Shown here: positions 8,688 to 17,900 of the stretch, piece by piece
Layout of the letters: every line of letters begins with the position of its first letter
How positions within the stretch are numbered: the stretch's first letter is position 1
Assembly: GCF_003253705.1 (NCBI RefSeq)
Contig: NZ_QKYU01000001.1
Span: 248,001-312,000, forward strand
DNA length: 64,000 bases
Direction: 5' to 3'
DNA from: Humitalea rosea
GTDB lineage: Bacteria; Pseudomonadota; Alphaproteobacteria; Acetobacterales; Acetobacteraceae
Program-made: the position numbers and the translations under genes
Notes under the pieces: generated by a model
Database searches by the model: none
Seen by the model: the letters and a program-made list of their open reading frames with translations, nothing else
Told to the model about the DNA's origin: nothing

Positions 8688-9692
8688 ATGGCCCTGCCGC
8701 TGGACGAGGACGCGACGGTGCGCCTGACCCTTCCGGTCGTGCCGCCCATTGCGCCTTCAGGCGAGGCTCCCGTCCGGCATGGCCGGCGCGCGCTGCTCTG
8801 CACCATCTGCGCCGGGCTCGCGGTCGGCGCCGGGGCGGGGGGCTGGCTGTGGTCGCGACGGCGGCCGGCCGAACGCCTACAGGCCGAGTCGCCGCCGGTG
8901 GCGGCGGCCCAGGTCGCGCAACCGCCGCCGCCCTTGCCCGCGCCACCGCCGAGCCTGGACCGCGCCGGGCTGCTCGCGCATCGGGCGGTGGTGCCGACGG
9001 CCCTGCGCTGGTCCGCCAATCCCCTGGTCTGGGTGCTGGATTTCCCGAGCCTGGAACAGCAGGGCCAGGCGATGAACCGCGCCGCCGCGCTGATCGAGAA
9101 AGCCCACACCCCGCGCGACCGCGTGCTGGACGATGCCGCGCTGGCCGCCGCCATCGCCGCCGACCGGCGCACCCCGGCGACCTGGTACTACGGCCATGAT
9201 TATCGCGGCTCCAGCCTCGCCCGCCTGTTCGACCTGGCCGAGGAGGCGAAGCTGGTCCTGACTCCGTCGGAGGCCTGGGTCGGCGAGCAACTGCGCCTGG
9301 CGATGCGGCTGGAGCCGTCGCGGGACCTCGCCTTCCTGACCGTGGTGGCCGAGGGGCCGGGGGTCGATGCCTCGATCCGCGACAGCGTGCTGCTGCATGA
9401 GCTTGGCCACGGGCAGTTCTTCACCCAGCCCTTCTTCGCCGCGCATGTGCTGCGGGTCTGGGACCAGGGCTTTACCGAGGCCGAGCGCGAGGCGGTGCGG
9501 CGGTTCCTCGCGGCAGATGGCTATGACACCGCGCAGGAGGAGCTGATGGCCAATGAGGCCATGGCCTATCTGCTCTACACCCCCGACCGGCGGCTGTTCG
9601 ACCCCGTCCGCGACCTCGGCTGGTCCGATGCCCAGGCGGAGCAACTGCGTGCGACGCTGCGGCTGCGCGCGCCGGCGGAGCCCGCGATCTGA
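8688..9692 (+). CDS. Membrane-anchored putative HExxH zinc metallopeptidase
   Basis: A 334-residue protein with ggggag 6-11 bp before the ATG. Residues 35-55 form one transmembrane helix (ALLCTICAGLAVGAGAGGW) followed by arginines, so an N-in/C-out orientation is possible despite being a late, uncleaved anchor. A proline-rich linker (about 79-89) leads to a globular domain with LLHELGHG: H237, E238 and H241 form a canonical HExxH zinc site. ANEAMAYL puts E290 about 49 residues downstream as a possible third ligand, as in gluzincin-like peptidases. The family is not recognised. It lies at the end of the T6SS-side block, 7 bp from the end of the convergent kinase gene. Function as a peptidase is inference from the motif. 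Confidence 0.65.
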   Translation: MALPLDEDATVRLTLPVVPPIAPSGEAPVRHGRRALLCTICAGLAVGAGAGGWLWSRRRPAERLQAESPPVAAAQVAQPPPPLPAPPPSLDRAGLLAHRAVVPTALRWSANPLVWVLDFPSLEQQGQAMNRAAALIEKAHTPRDRVLDDAALAAAIAADRRTPATWYYGHDYRGSSLARLFDLAEEAKLVLTPSEAWVGEQLRLAMRLEPSRDLAFLTVVAEGPGVDASIRDSVLLHELGHGQFFTQPFFAAHVLRVWDQGFTEAEREAVRRFLAADGYDTAQEELMANEAMAYLLYTPDRRLFDPVRDLGWSDAQAEQLRATLRLRAPAEPAI

Positions 9693-9699
9693 CGGCGGC

Positions 9700-11919
9700 T
9701 CAGCGGCGGGCGGTTTCCACCACCAGCGGCCGCACCGCCACCTTCTGCCCCGCCTGCCGCGCGGCGTTCAGCGCCGAGGACAAGGCGGCCAGGTAATCCG
9801 CCTGCGGCTCGACCACCGGGCGCGGCGTCGTGAACAGCGGCCGCTCGGTCGCCACGGCGATCATCAGATCGGTGCCGAAGGGTTCATCGACCTCCCACCC
9901 CGGGAAATTCCCGCGCGGTTCGCCGAGGCGGACCGTCGCTCCGGCCGCCTGCGGCGTGGAGGGGCTGAGATGCGCAACCTCCCCCGAGGACATGAAATAG
10001 GCGACGTAGAGATGCGCCGGCCAGTCCGGCATGGTGATGTCGAAGCGCAGCAACTGGCCTTTCAGCAGCGGCATATTGCCCACGACGCTGACGCGGGGGG
10101 CGGTATCGGGCGTCGCCAGAACCGGGCGCAGCACGTCGAAGGCGGGGCAATAGGGGCCGTCGAAGGCCTGCACCGCGAGCCGGGTGGCGGCCAGCGGAAT
10201 GTCGCGGGTCGCAAGGGCCCGGCGCAGCGCATTCTCATCCCCCCGCCGCACCACGCCTTGCAGGGTCAATGAGGTTTCATCGGACGAGGCGGCCACGAGC
10301 CCGCAGGCCGGGGCCGCCGCCGCGGCGGCCGCGGCGGCGGCGAAGTCGGGGCGCGGCGGCACCAGCAAGGCGAGCTGAGTCGGCGCCGTGGGCACCGCGG
10401 CCGTGGGCGGTGGGGCCGCGGGGGGCTGCGCGGGTGGGGTTGCGGGCGCCGGGGTCAGCTGCGGCAGCGGCGGCGTGGCGGGTAGCGGCTGGGCAGTCTT
10501 GACCGGTGCGGGCGCGAGGGGCGCCGGCGCCACCGGGGTAAGGGCCGGGGTTGGCGTGATGGGCGGCGCCGGGACCGGGGCGGGCGGGACCGGCACCGGG
10601 GTGATCGGCGTCGGGGCCAGGGCGCCGGGGCTGGTCGGGGTGGGGTTGCCCGTGACGGCCGTGACCGGGGCCGCGGGTGTCACCGGTCCCGGGACCAGCG
10701 CCCGCGGGGCCGGGGCGGCGGGCGCCTGGGTCGCGGGCGGGACGGCGACCGGTGCCGGCGTCTCGATCGCGGGCTGGGCCGCGCTCACCCGGGTTTCGGC
10801 CGATGGCGTCACCGGGGTGGGGGAAACGGGCGTCGGCACAGCGGCCACCGGCGCCTGGGTGATCGTGAGCGGCGGCTGCGGCGGCACCGGGGACAGCGTC
10901 TCGCCCCCCAGCATCAGGAAGCCGACCACGGCCGCCGCCGAAAGGGCGGCGACGCCCCCGCCGATCAGCAGCAGCGGTGGCCCTTTTCGTGCCGCCGGGG
11001 CCGGGACGGGCGGCGGCGGCGCCGGGGCGACGGCGGGGCGCGGGCTGCCGGAGACCATGGTGGCATCGGCCTCGGACGCCATCGGCAGCGGGGCAGGGGC
11101 GGGCGCCGTCATGGCGCCGGCGATGGCCTCGGCGAAGGCGCTGGCACTCGGCCAGCGATCCTCCGGCCGCTTGGCCAGGGCCTTGGCGATCACCGCATCG
11201 AAGCCGCGCGGCGCGGTGACGGTCAGCGAGGACGGCGGCGTCGGCTCGGTATGGATTGCCTTGTGCATGACCGAGGAGAAGCCGCCCTCGAACGGCTTCT
11301 CCCCCGTCAGCAGCTGGTAGAGCATGACGCCGGAGGCCCAGATGTCGGCCCGCGCATCCACCGGCTCCCCACGCAACTGCTCGGGCGCCATGTAGCTCGG
11401 CGTGCCCATCACGGTGCCGACCTGCGTCATCGAGGAATTCTCGAGCCGCGCGATGCCGAAATCGGCGATCTTCACGGTGCCGTCGGCGGCCAGCATGATG
11501 TTCGCGGGCTTGATGTCGCGATGCACGACGCCGCGCTTGTGGCTGTAGTCGAGCCCGGCCAGCATCTGCCCCATCACCCGCAGCGTCTCGGGCATCGGGA
11601 AGCGGTCGCCGCGGTCCAGGATGTCCTTGAGCGTGCCGCCCGCGACCAGCTCCATGGCGATCCAGGCATTCTCGCCATCCTCGCCATAGTCATAGACCGC
11701 GACGATATTGGGATGGTTCAGCCGGCCCGCGGCCTGGGCCTCGCGCTTGAAGCGGGCCATGGCCTCGGCGCCCTCGACGTCGCCCATCGCCGGCTTCTTG
11801 ACGATCTTCAGCGCCGCCCGGCGCTCGATCACCGGGTCCCAGGCGTCCAGCACCGTGCCCATGGCGCCGGCGCCCAGGCGTCCACGGATCTCGTATTTGC
11901 CGACAACCTCGACCGCCAT
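9700..11919 (-). CDS. Transmembrane Ser/Thr protein kinase with C-terminal DUF4384-like domain
   Basis: A 739-residue protein. Residues 8-270 are a Hanks-type kinase: glycine loop GAGAMG (16-21), ATP-binding K38, catalytic HRDIKPAN with D135, DFG at 153-155 and the activation-segment GTPSYMAPE. A transmembrane helix spans about 315-337. It is followed by some 170 residues made almost only of Pro, Ala, Thr and Val, which is probably an extended periplasmic stalk, then an alanine run and a C-terminal domain with YVAYFMSSGEVAHLSPS, typical of DUF4384. All catalytic residues are present. It is the last gene of the tpsB-tpsA-CHAT operon, 42 bp after the CHAT gene, and faces the T6SS block, whose systems often use PpkA-type kinases. 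Confidence 0.88.
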   Translation of the reverse strand: MAVEVVGKYEIRGRLGAGAMGTVLDAWDPVIERRAALKIVKKPAMGDVEGAEAMARFKREAQAAGRLNHPNIVAVYDYGEDGENAWIAMELVAGGTLKDILDRGDRFPMPETLRVMGQMLAGLDYSHKRGVVHRDIKPANIMLAADGTVKIADFGIARLENSSMTQVGTVMGTPSYMAPEQLRGEPVDARADIWASGVMLYQLLTGEKPFEGGFSSVMHKAIHTEPTPPSSLTVTAPRGFDAVIAKALAKRPEDRWPSASAFAEAIAGAMTAPAPAPLPMASEADATMVSGSPRPAVAPAPPPPVPAPAARKGPPLLLIGGGVAALSAAAVVGFLMLGGETLSPVPPQPPLTITQAPVAAVPTPVSPTPVTPSAETRVSAAQPAIETPAPVAVPPATQAPAAPAPRALVPGPVTPAAPVTAVTGNPTPTSPGALAPTPITPVPVPPAPVPAPPITPTPALTPVAPAPLAPAPVKTAQPLPATPPLPQLTPAPATPPAQPPAAPPPTAAVPTAPTQLALLVPPRPDFAAAAAAAAAAPACGLVAASSDETSLTLQGVVRRGDENALRRALATRDIPLAATRLAVQAFDGPYCPAFDVLRPVLATPDTAPRVSVVGNMPLLKGQLLRFDITMPDWPAHLYVAYFMSSGEVAHLSPSTPQAAGATVRLGEPRGNFPGWEVDEPFGTDLMIAVATERPLFTTPRPVVEPQADYLAALSSALNAARQAGQKVAVRPLVVETARR

Positions 11920-11961
11920 ACGCGCGCTATCCCCCCAAGCCTCGCTCGGCCCGGCCGCAGC

Positions 11962-14955
11962 CTACAGCCGCGCGGGCATTTCCGCAGCAGCGGAACGCAC
12001 CGGTGTGGCGACTTCACGGCGGCCATCGCCCAAAAGGGCGAAAGGCGCCCAATAATACGGGTGGGCATAGGCCGCGGGAAGCCGCCGCCCGGCCTCGTCC
12101 AGCAGCAGCTGCTGCGCCCCCTGCAACGCCGCGGCGGAGGAGGCGCCCCCCGCCTGGCGCCGCAGCGTATCGGCGACGATCAGGGTCGCGGCGGTGTCAT
12201 CCACCGCCCAATGCGTGATCATCAACCCCCGTGCCCCGGCATAGAAGAAGGCGCGGGCGAGGCCCGACAGCGCCTCGCCGCCGCCCGCCCCGCCGGGGCC
12301 GCCGGTGTTGCAGGCCGACAGGATCACCAGATCCGCATCCAGCTTCAGCCCCAGCACCTCGGAGGCCGTCAGGAAGGCCGCGCTGGCATCCGCAGCACCC
12401 GCGGGGGTGGAGAGCACGATGGTCGGCTCCGGCAGGCAGGACAGCTCGCCCGGCAGCAGCGCATGGGTCGCGAGATGCAGAATGCGCGCCTGGTCCAGCC
12501 GCGCCGTCAGCAGCGCCGCCTTGGTGGCTTCGGGGCCGAGGCGGATGGCGTCCGGCGCAGCACCCAGCAATTGCCCGGCGATGCTCACCTCCGCCCGCGT
12601 TCCCGGCAGCCGCCCAAGGCCCGAGGCGAGCCGCGCATCCTCGGCGCAGCGATCGGGGGGGAAGCTGTGGGCAAGCTGCGTCGCCGTCGCCGGCACGAAA
12701 TCGCCGAAGCCGGCATAGGGCAGGGGCGCGCTGCTGCCCGCCGTCGCCGCGCGCAGGGAGACGAGGGTCTGCGGCCCCGGCACATGCTCCAGCGCGAAGC
12801 GGCGGATCAGCCAGGGGGCGGCGCCGAGCGCCGCCGGATCGGCGGGCCCGGTCAGCAGCATCCCGAAGGGCAGCGAGAGCAGCGGCCCGTCGGGCGCGAC
12901 GACAAGGCGCGTCGCCCCGGCCAGCGCCGGCTCCAGCGGGCCGAGCAGCCCGTCATACAGCGCCCGCGCCGTGGTGACATCGAAGCGCCCCGGGCCGCTG
13001 GCCCCGGCATTGGGCGCGGTCGCCTCGCGCAGGGTGCCGACCATGCGGGCGGCCGTCGCCTCGTTCAGCCCGGTGCGGGCGGCCATGACCCGGTCCCGCA
13101 GGATGGCGAAGACATAGCCGTGGGTCTCGCCCAGCAGCATCGTCACCATCGCCTCATCCGGGCCCAGCACCCGCTGCACCGCCCCGGCATCGACGCTGGC
13201 CAGCAGGAGCTGGCGGAAGCTCGGCGCGGCGGCGGCGACCTCGGCCTCCGCCTCGCCTCGCTTGCCCTGCGCCTCGGTGATCCGGCGGTCGAGCTCGGGG
13301 CCGGGCGTGGTGCCGGCATCGCGCTCGGTGAACAGCTGGCGCATGTCACGCTCGGCGTCCTGGAGCTTGCGCACCGCCTCGGCCACGCGCGGATCGCCCG
13401 AAGCCGCCCCGAGGCGGGCCGTCGCCTGTTGCACGAAGCGCACCGTGCCGCTGCGCTGGGCAAGCTGGGCGGCGCCGAACATCTCGATCTGGAGCGCCGC
13501 GCGATCGGCGCCGGAGCGCGCCGCCTCGGCGGCCAGCGTGTCCAGGTAGGGCATCACGACATTGCCCGGCAGGCTGATCTGCCGCGCCCGCAGGATCGCC
13601 GCACCCGAGCGGAAGGCGCTCAGCGCGCCGGCGGCATCCTCGCTCGCCGCCCGCTGCTGCCCGACCAGGAACAGCGTCACCGCCTCCGGCCGTTCGCCGG
13701 GCGCGGCGATGGCGAAGCGGGCGGCGGCGAGGTTCAGCAGCCGGGCGGATTCGCTGGCGCGGCCGGCACGGATCTCGGCCTGCCCCGCGGTGCGCAGGGC
13801 GCGGCCCGTCAGCATGTTCGCCTCCAACCCGGCGCGGCGCAGCAGGCTGCGGCCCTCGGCGACCGAGGTCGCGGCATCCTCCGGCCGGCCCAGCCGGGCG
13901 AGCACGATCCCGCGCGAGCGCCGCGCCTCCGCGAGGCCGAGGATCGCCGATTGCGAGACCGGATCGGCCAGCACCACCAGCCCGTCGCTGCGCTCGCCCT
14001 CCACCAGCCCGCGCGGCAGCAGCGTCGCATAGCGCGCCTCGGCCTGGTTCAGCAGCGGCAGCGCCGCCGCCGGATGGCCGCCGTTCAGCGCGTGCAGGGC
14101 GCGGTAATGCAGCAGCCGCGGCACCGCGACCGGGTCGGCTGCACCAGGGGCCAGGGCATCGGCGCGGCGGAACAGCACCTCCGCCTCCGCCAGCCGGCGC
14201 TGGTTGGAGAGGTTCAGCGCGAGATGCATCAGCGGCGTGACGGTGTTCGGATTGCCGGCGCCAAGGGTGCGTTCCTGCACCGCCAGCGCCTGACGATAGG
14301 CTTCCTCGGCCGCACCGAAGGTCTCGGCCTGGTTCAGTTCGAGCCCGAGCGACATCAGCTCGTCGAAGCGGCCGACCTCGCTGGCGCCGAAGCTGCCGGC
14401 CGAAAGCCGCGCCACGGCGAGTTCCAGCGCCTCGGAGCGCGCGCCGGTGCTGGCGGTGCTGGTCTGCCCGCTGGCCAGGCGCTCGATCACCGGGACCACG
14501 GTGGAGACGCCATCGGCCAGCACGGGGCCGCGCGGCCCCTCGATCACCATCGCGACCTGCGGCCAGCCGCCGGCCTTGCGGGTGCAGGCGAGCAGCAGCG
14601 CCCGGGCGCCCCCGGCAATGCTGGTGGCGGTGGGGGCGGCGCAGACGTAGCGCTGGTCCACCCAGGCGCGCCAGGCGCCGCCGCTGGCCAGCGCCTCCAG
14701 GCTGCCGGCCCCGCCCGGCAGATCGACCAGCCGGGCCGCGGGCTGCGTCCAGCCGCCGCAGAAGACCTCACGCGTTTGCAGCGGCGTGGTGTCGGTCGGG
14801 ATGGCGCGGCCGGTCTGCACCGTGCAGGCCTCGCCGCGCGCATCCTGGCCGGCGGCGGTCGCGGTGACGGTGCCGCTGCCGGCGACATAGGCGCTTTCGG
14901 GCGGGGACTGGCAGGCGGCGAGCGCCAGCAGGAGGAGGAGGCCGGGGGCGCGCAT
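11962..14955 (-). CDS. TPR-CHAT (caspase-like) lipoprotein
   Basis: A 997-residue protein. The N-terminus is a lipoprotein signal (MRAPGLLLLLALAAC; lipobox LAAC). The middle (about 190-600) is helical and TPR-like, for example EEAYRQALAVQERTLG followed by NPNTVTPLMHLALNL. The last 300 residues form a CHAT domain: HLATHA with H831 and LSACNT with C882 give the His-Cys dyad of clan CD peptidases, and ITHWAVDD follows as in the family. Both catalytic residues are intact. The predicted lipidation would place this caspase-like enzyme outside the cytoplasm. It starts 3 bp after the giant adhesin gene, so the two are almost certainly co-expressed; the natural substrate may be the adhesin or a surface partner, which is inference. 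Confidence 0.88.
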   Translation of the reverse strand: MRAPGLLLLLALAACQSPPESAYVAGSGTVTATAAGQDARGEACTVQTGRAIPTDTTPLQTREVFCGGWTQPAARLVDLPGGAGSLEALASGGAWRAWVDQRYVCAAPTATSIAGGARALLLACTRKAGGWPQVAMVIEGPRGPVLADGVSTVVPVIERLASGQTSTASTGARSEALELAVARLSAGSFGASEVGRFDELMSLGLELNQAETFGAAEEAYRQALAVQERTLGAGNPNTVTPLMHLALNLSNQRRLAEAEVLFRRADALAPGAADPVAVPRLLHYRALHALNGGHPAAALPLLNQAEARYATLLPRGLVEGERSDGLVVLADPVSQSAILGLAEARRSRGIVLARLGRPEDAATSVAEGRSLLRRAGLEANMLTGRALRTAGQAEIRAGRASESARLLNLAAARFAIAAPGERPEAVTLFLVGQQRAASEDAAGALSAFRSGAAILRARQISLPGNVVMPYLDTLAAEAARSGADRAALQIEMFGAAQLAQRSGTVRFVQQATARLGAASGDPRVAEAVRKLQDAERDMRQLFTERDAGTTPGPELDRRITEAQGKRGEAEAEVAAAAPSFRQLLLASVDAGAVQRVLGPDEAMVTMLLGETHGYVFAILRDRVMAARTGLNEATAARMVGTLREATAPNAGASGPGRFDVTTARALYDGLLGPLEPALAGATRLVVAPDGPLLSLPFGMLLTGPADPAALGAAPWLIRRFALEHVPGPQTLVSLRAATAGSSAPLPYAGFGDFVPATATQLAHSFPPDRCAEDARLASGLGRLPGTRAEVSIAGQLLGAAPDAIRLGPEATKAALLTARLDQARILHLATHALLPGELSCLPEPTIVLSTPAGAADASAAFLTASEVLGLKLDADLVILSACNTGGPGGAGGGEALSGLARAFFYAGARGLMITHWAVDDTAATLIVADTLRRQAGGASSAAALQGAQQLLLDEAGRRLPAAYAHPYYWAPFALLGDGRREVATPVRSAAAEMPARL

Positions 14956-14958
14956 GGC

Positions 14959-17900
14959 TCAGTAATCCTCCTCGGCGATATTCGGCAGCAGCGCGTCGGG
15001 ATCGCGCGGCGTGGGCGCCAGGCGCAGGTCGGGGATGCTGGTGAGCACCACCGGCAGCGGTTGCAGCACCGCCAGCGTATTGCAGGCGGTGGCGCCGATG
15101 ACGCAGGCGTTGAAGCGGTAGAATTGCTGCGAGCCCGGCGTGAACAGCCCCGTCGTCAGGAAGCGCGAGACATCGCCGCGCGTCGCCGACAGCCCGCCCT
15201 CAAGCCCGCCGAGGTTGCCGGTGAACTCCGCGGCCCCGCTGCCGCCATGGATGCCGAGCCGCCCGGCATCGATCGTGCCGGAGGATTTGCCGCCATCGAT
15301 CAGCAGGAAGATCGCGCTATCCCCCGCCGCGACATTCAGCACCACCTCGCCGGCCGGGCGGACATCGGCCACCGGGGTGAAGGCGCTGGGCGAGGTCCGC
15401 GTCGCGACCTGGGTGCCCTGTTCCTGCGGCCGCCGCCCGGGCACGTCGGGCACCGCCGTCGTGGGCAGCGCGGTATAGGCATCGGCGCGCTGCCGGGTTT
15501 CGGTGACCAGCACCGGCAGGCGGGTGACCTGCTGCGGGGTGATCGTCAGCAACCCGGGCATATAGATGCCGCCCCCGGCGGCGAGGAAGGCGCCGGTGCC
15601 GAGCGCCATGCTGACAGGCGCATCGAGGGTGATGGTGCTGCCCACGGCCCCCGGGCTGCCCGCCACCGCCTCCACCACATCGGCGGTGAACCGGCTGTTG
15701 CCGAGGCGCAGCGTGTCGCGCGCCGTCATGCGGAACACCCCGCCGGCACGGGCGGTCAGCGCCTCGATGCTGGTGGTCTGGCCCGACAGCACGGCGGAGG
15801 TGCCGAGCGTGAAGGTCACGCCATTCACCGTAAGGTTGCCGCCCGCCAGGGCCTGGACGACATCGGCGGTGAAGCGGCTGTCGGTGAGGGTGATCGCGCC
15901 CCCGGCGCTGAGCCCGAAGGTGCCGGTCGCGATCCCCGTCAGCCGGGTCGCGGTCAGCGCCTGGCCGGCATCGAGGGTGACGGTGATCGGGTCCAGCGTG
16001 ACATCGGTGAAGGTGAGCCCGCCCGCGGCCGAGATCGACAGCGTCTTGGCCGCCGAGAGCGAGGCATTGCGGAACTCCCCCGCGCCGCCCGCCGCGAAGC
16101 GCGCATCGCCGCCGTTGGAGGTCACGGTGTCATAGGCCATGGCCGCGCCCGAGGTCGCATCGAGCGTGGTCGAGCTCAGGGTCGTGCCGGTCAGCGTCTG
16201 CGCCCCCCCGGCCGCGAGTTGCAGCGTGCCGGCGGCAAGGCTGCTGCCGACCAGGCCGAAGTCGCCCGCCGATGCGATCCGCAGCCCGCCGCCGGAGGTG
16301 GCCACAAGCTGGGTCCCGGTGAAGCCCGCGCCGGAGGAGACCAGCCCGGAGCTGCCGAGGGTCAGCCGTACCCCATCCAGGGCCAGCCCACCCCCCGACA
16401 CCGCCTCGAAGCCCGCGGCGGTGATGGTGCTGGCGGCGAGCCCGAGGCCGCCCCCGGCGCCGAGCCGGAAGCCGCTTGTGGTGGTGGCGGTGAGGCGCGT
16501 GCCCGCCAGATCCTGCCCCGCCGAGATCGCGGCCGCGCCCGCATCCAGCCCGGTATCGGTGAGGGTGAGCCCCGCCGTCGCCGCGATCGTCAGCGCCTCG
16601 CTGGCCGTGAGCGAGGCTGTGCGGAAAGTGCCGGAGCCGCCCGCGGCGAACCGCGCGGTGCGCCCGCCGGCGGTGACGGTATCGACCGTGAGGTCGCCGC
16701 CCGCCGCCGCATCCAGCGCGGTGGTGGTGAAGCGGTCGCGGGTCAGCGTCTCAGCCCCCCCGGCCGCGAGTTGCAGCGTGCCGGCGACAAGGGTGCTGTC
16801 GCTCAGATCCAGCCCGCCCGCCGATTGGACCCGGAGCAGCCCCGGCGCCGTGGCCGTCACCCGGCTCCCGCTGAAGCTTGCGCCGGAGAGCAGCCCGGAA
16901 TTGCCCAGCGTCATCTGGACCCCATCCAGCGCCAGCGCGCCGCCCGCCAGGGCCTCGAAGACATCGGCGGTGAAGGCGCTGGCGGTCAGCCCGACGCTGC
17001 CCCCGGCGCTGAGGCGGAAGCCGCCCGAGGTGGTGCCGGTGAGGCGCGTGCCCGCCAGATCCTGCCCGGCCGCGGCCAGGACGGTGCCCGCATCCAGCAC
17101 CACATCGGTGAAGGCGAGGCTGGCCGCCGCCGAAACGGTCAGGCTGTCGCGCGCCGCGATCCGCGCGCCGGCAAAGCGGCCGGCGCCGCCGCTGGTCAGG
17201 GAGGCATCCCCGGCCAGGGCCTGCACCGTCGCCGCCCCCAACGTCATCGCCCCGCCGGCATCCAGCGCCACCGCGCCGGTGGCGCCGGTCACGGCCACGC
17301 CATCGGGCAGGGTCATCGCGCCATCGGCGCGGATCACGAGGCCACCGCCGCCCGTCACCGGGCCGGTCACGATCAGATCCCCGGCCGAACGCAGCGTACT
17401 GGCGCCCCCGGCGGTGAAGCTCGCAAGCTCGGAGATGCCATTGGCATGGCCGCCGAGCGCCCCCAGCGTCACCGCCCCCGTGGCGGCGACCGAAAGGCGT
17501 GGCGCCTGGATATCCGCCCCCGCCGCCGCCTGGGCGATGGTGCCGCCGTTCAGCACCAGCACGGGGGCCGCGATCAGCCCCGCATGCTGGGTCAGGCTGC
17601 CGGTACCGGTCAGCGTCGCGGTGCCGCCGCTGGTGGCGAGGCTGCCGCTGCTGGCGAGGTCGCGCCCGGCGGTGACATCGAGCCCGGTCGCGGCCGAAAG
17701 CGTCGAGGCCCCGGCCAGGACCACATCCCGGTCCGCCGCGAGGCTGAGGCCGCCGCTGGAGGAGATGGTCGCGGCGCCGGCGATCGCATCGCGCCCGGCA
17801 TCCACCACGACGCTCGCGCCGGTGACGCCGGCGCCCGCATCCAGCCGCGCATCCTGCCCTGCCTGGATCGTGGCACTGGCGCCGGTGAGGCTGCCGCCCG

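Noticed and set aside
10388-11320. A Gly/Ala-rich plus-strand frame resembling PE_PGRS-type proteins
   Set aside because: It is antisense to the Pro/Ala-rich linker of the kinase, which explains its composition.
14959-15500. A contact-dependent inhibition toxin at the end of TpsA
   Set aside because: The C-terminus is short and shows no VENN-type boundary or toxin domain, and no small immunity gene follows it; the next gene is the CHAT lipoprotein.
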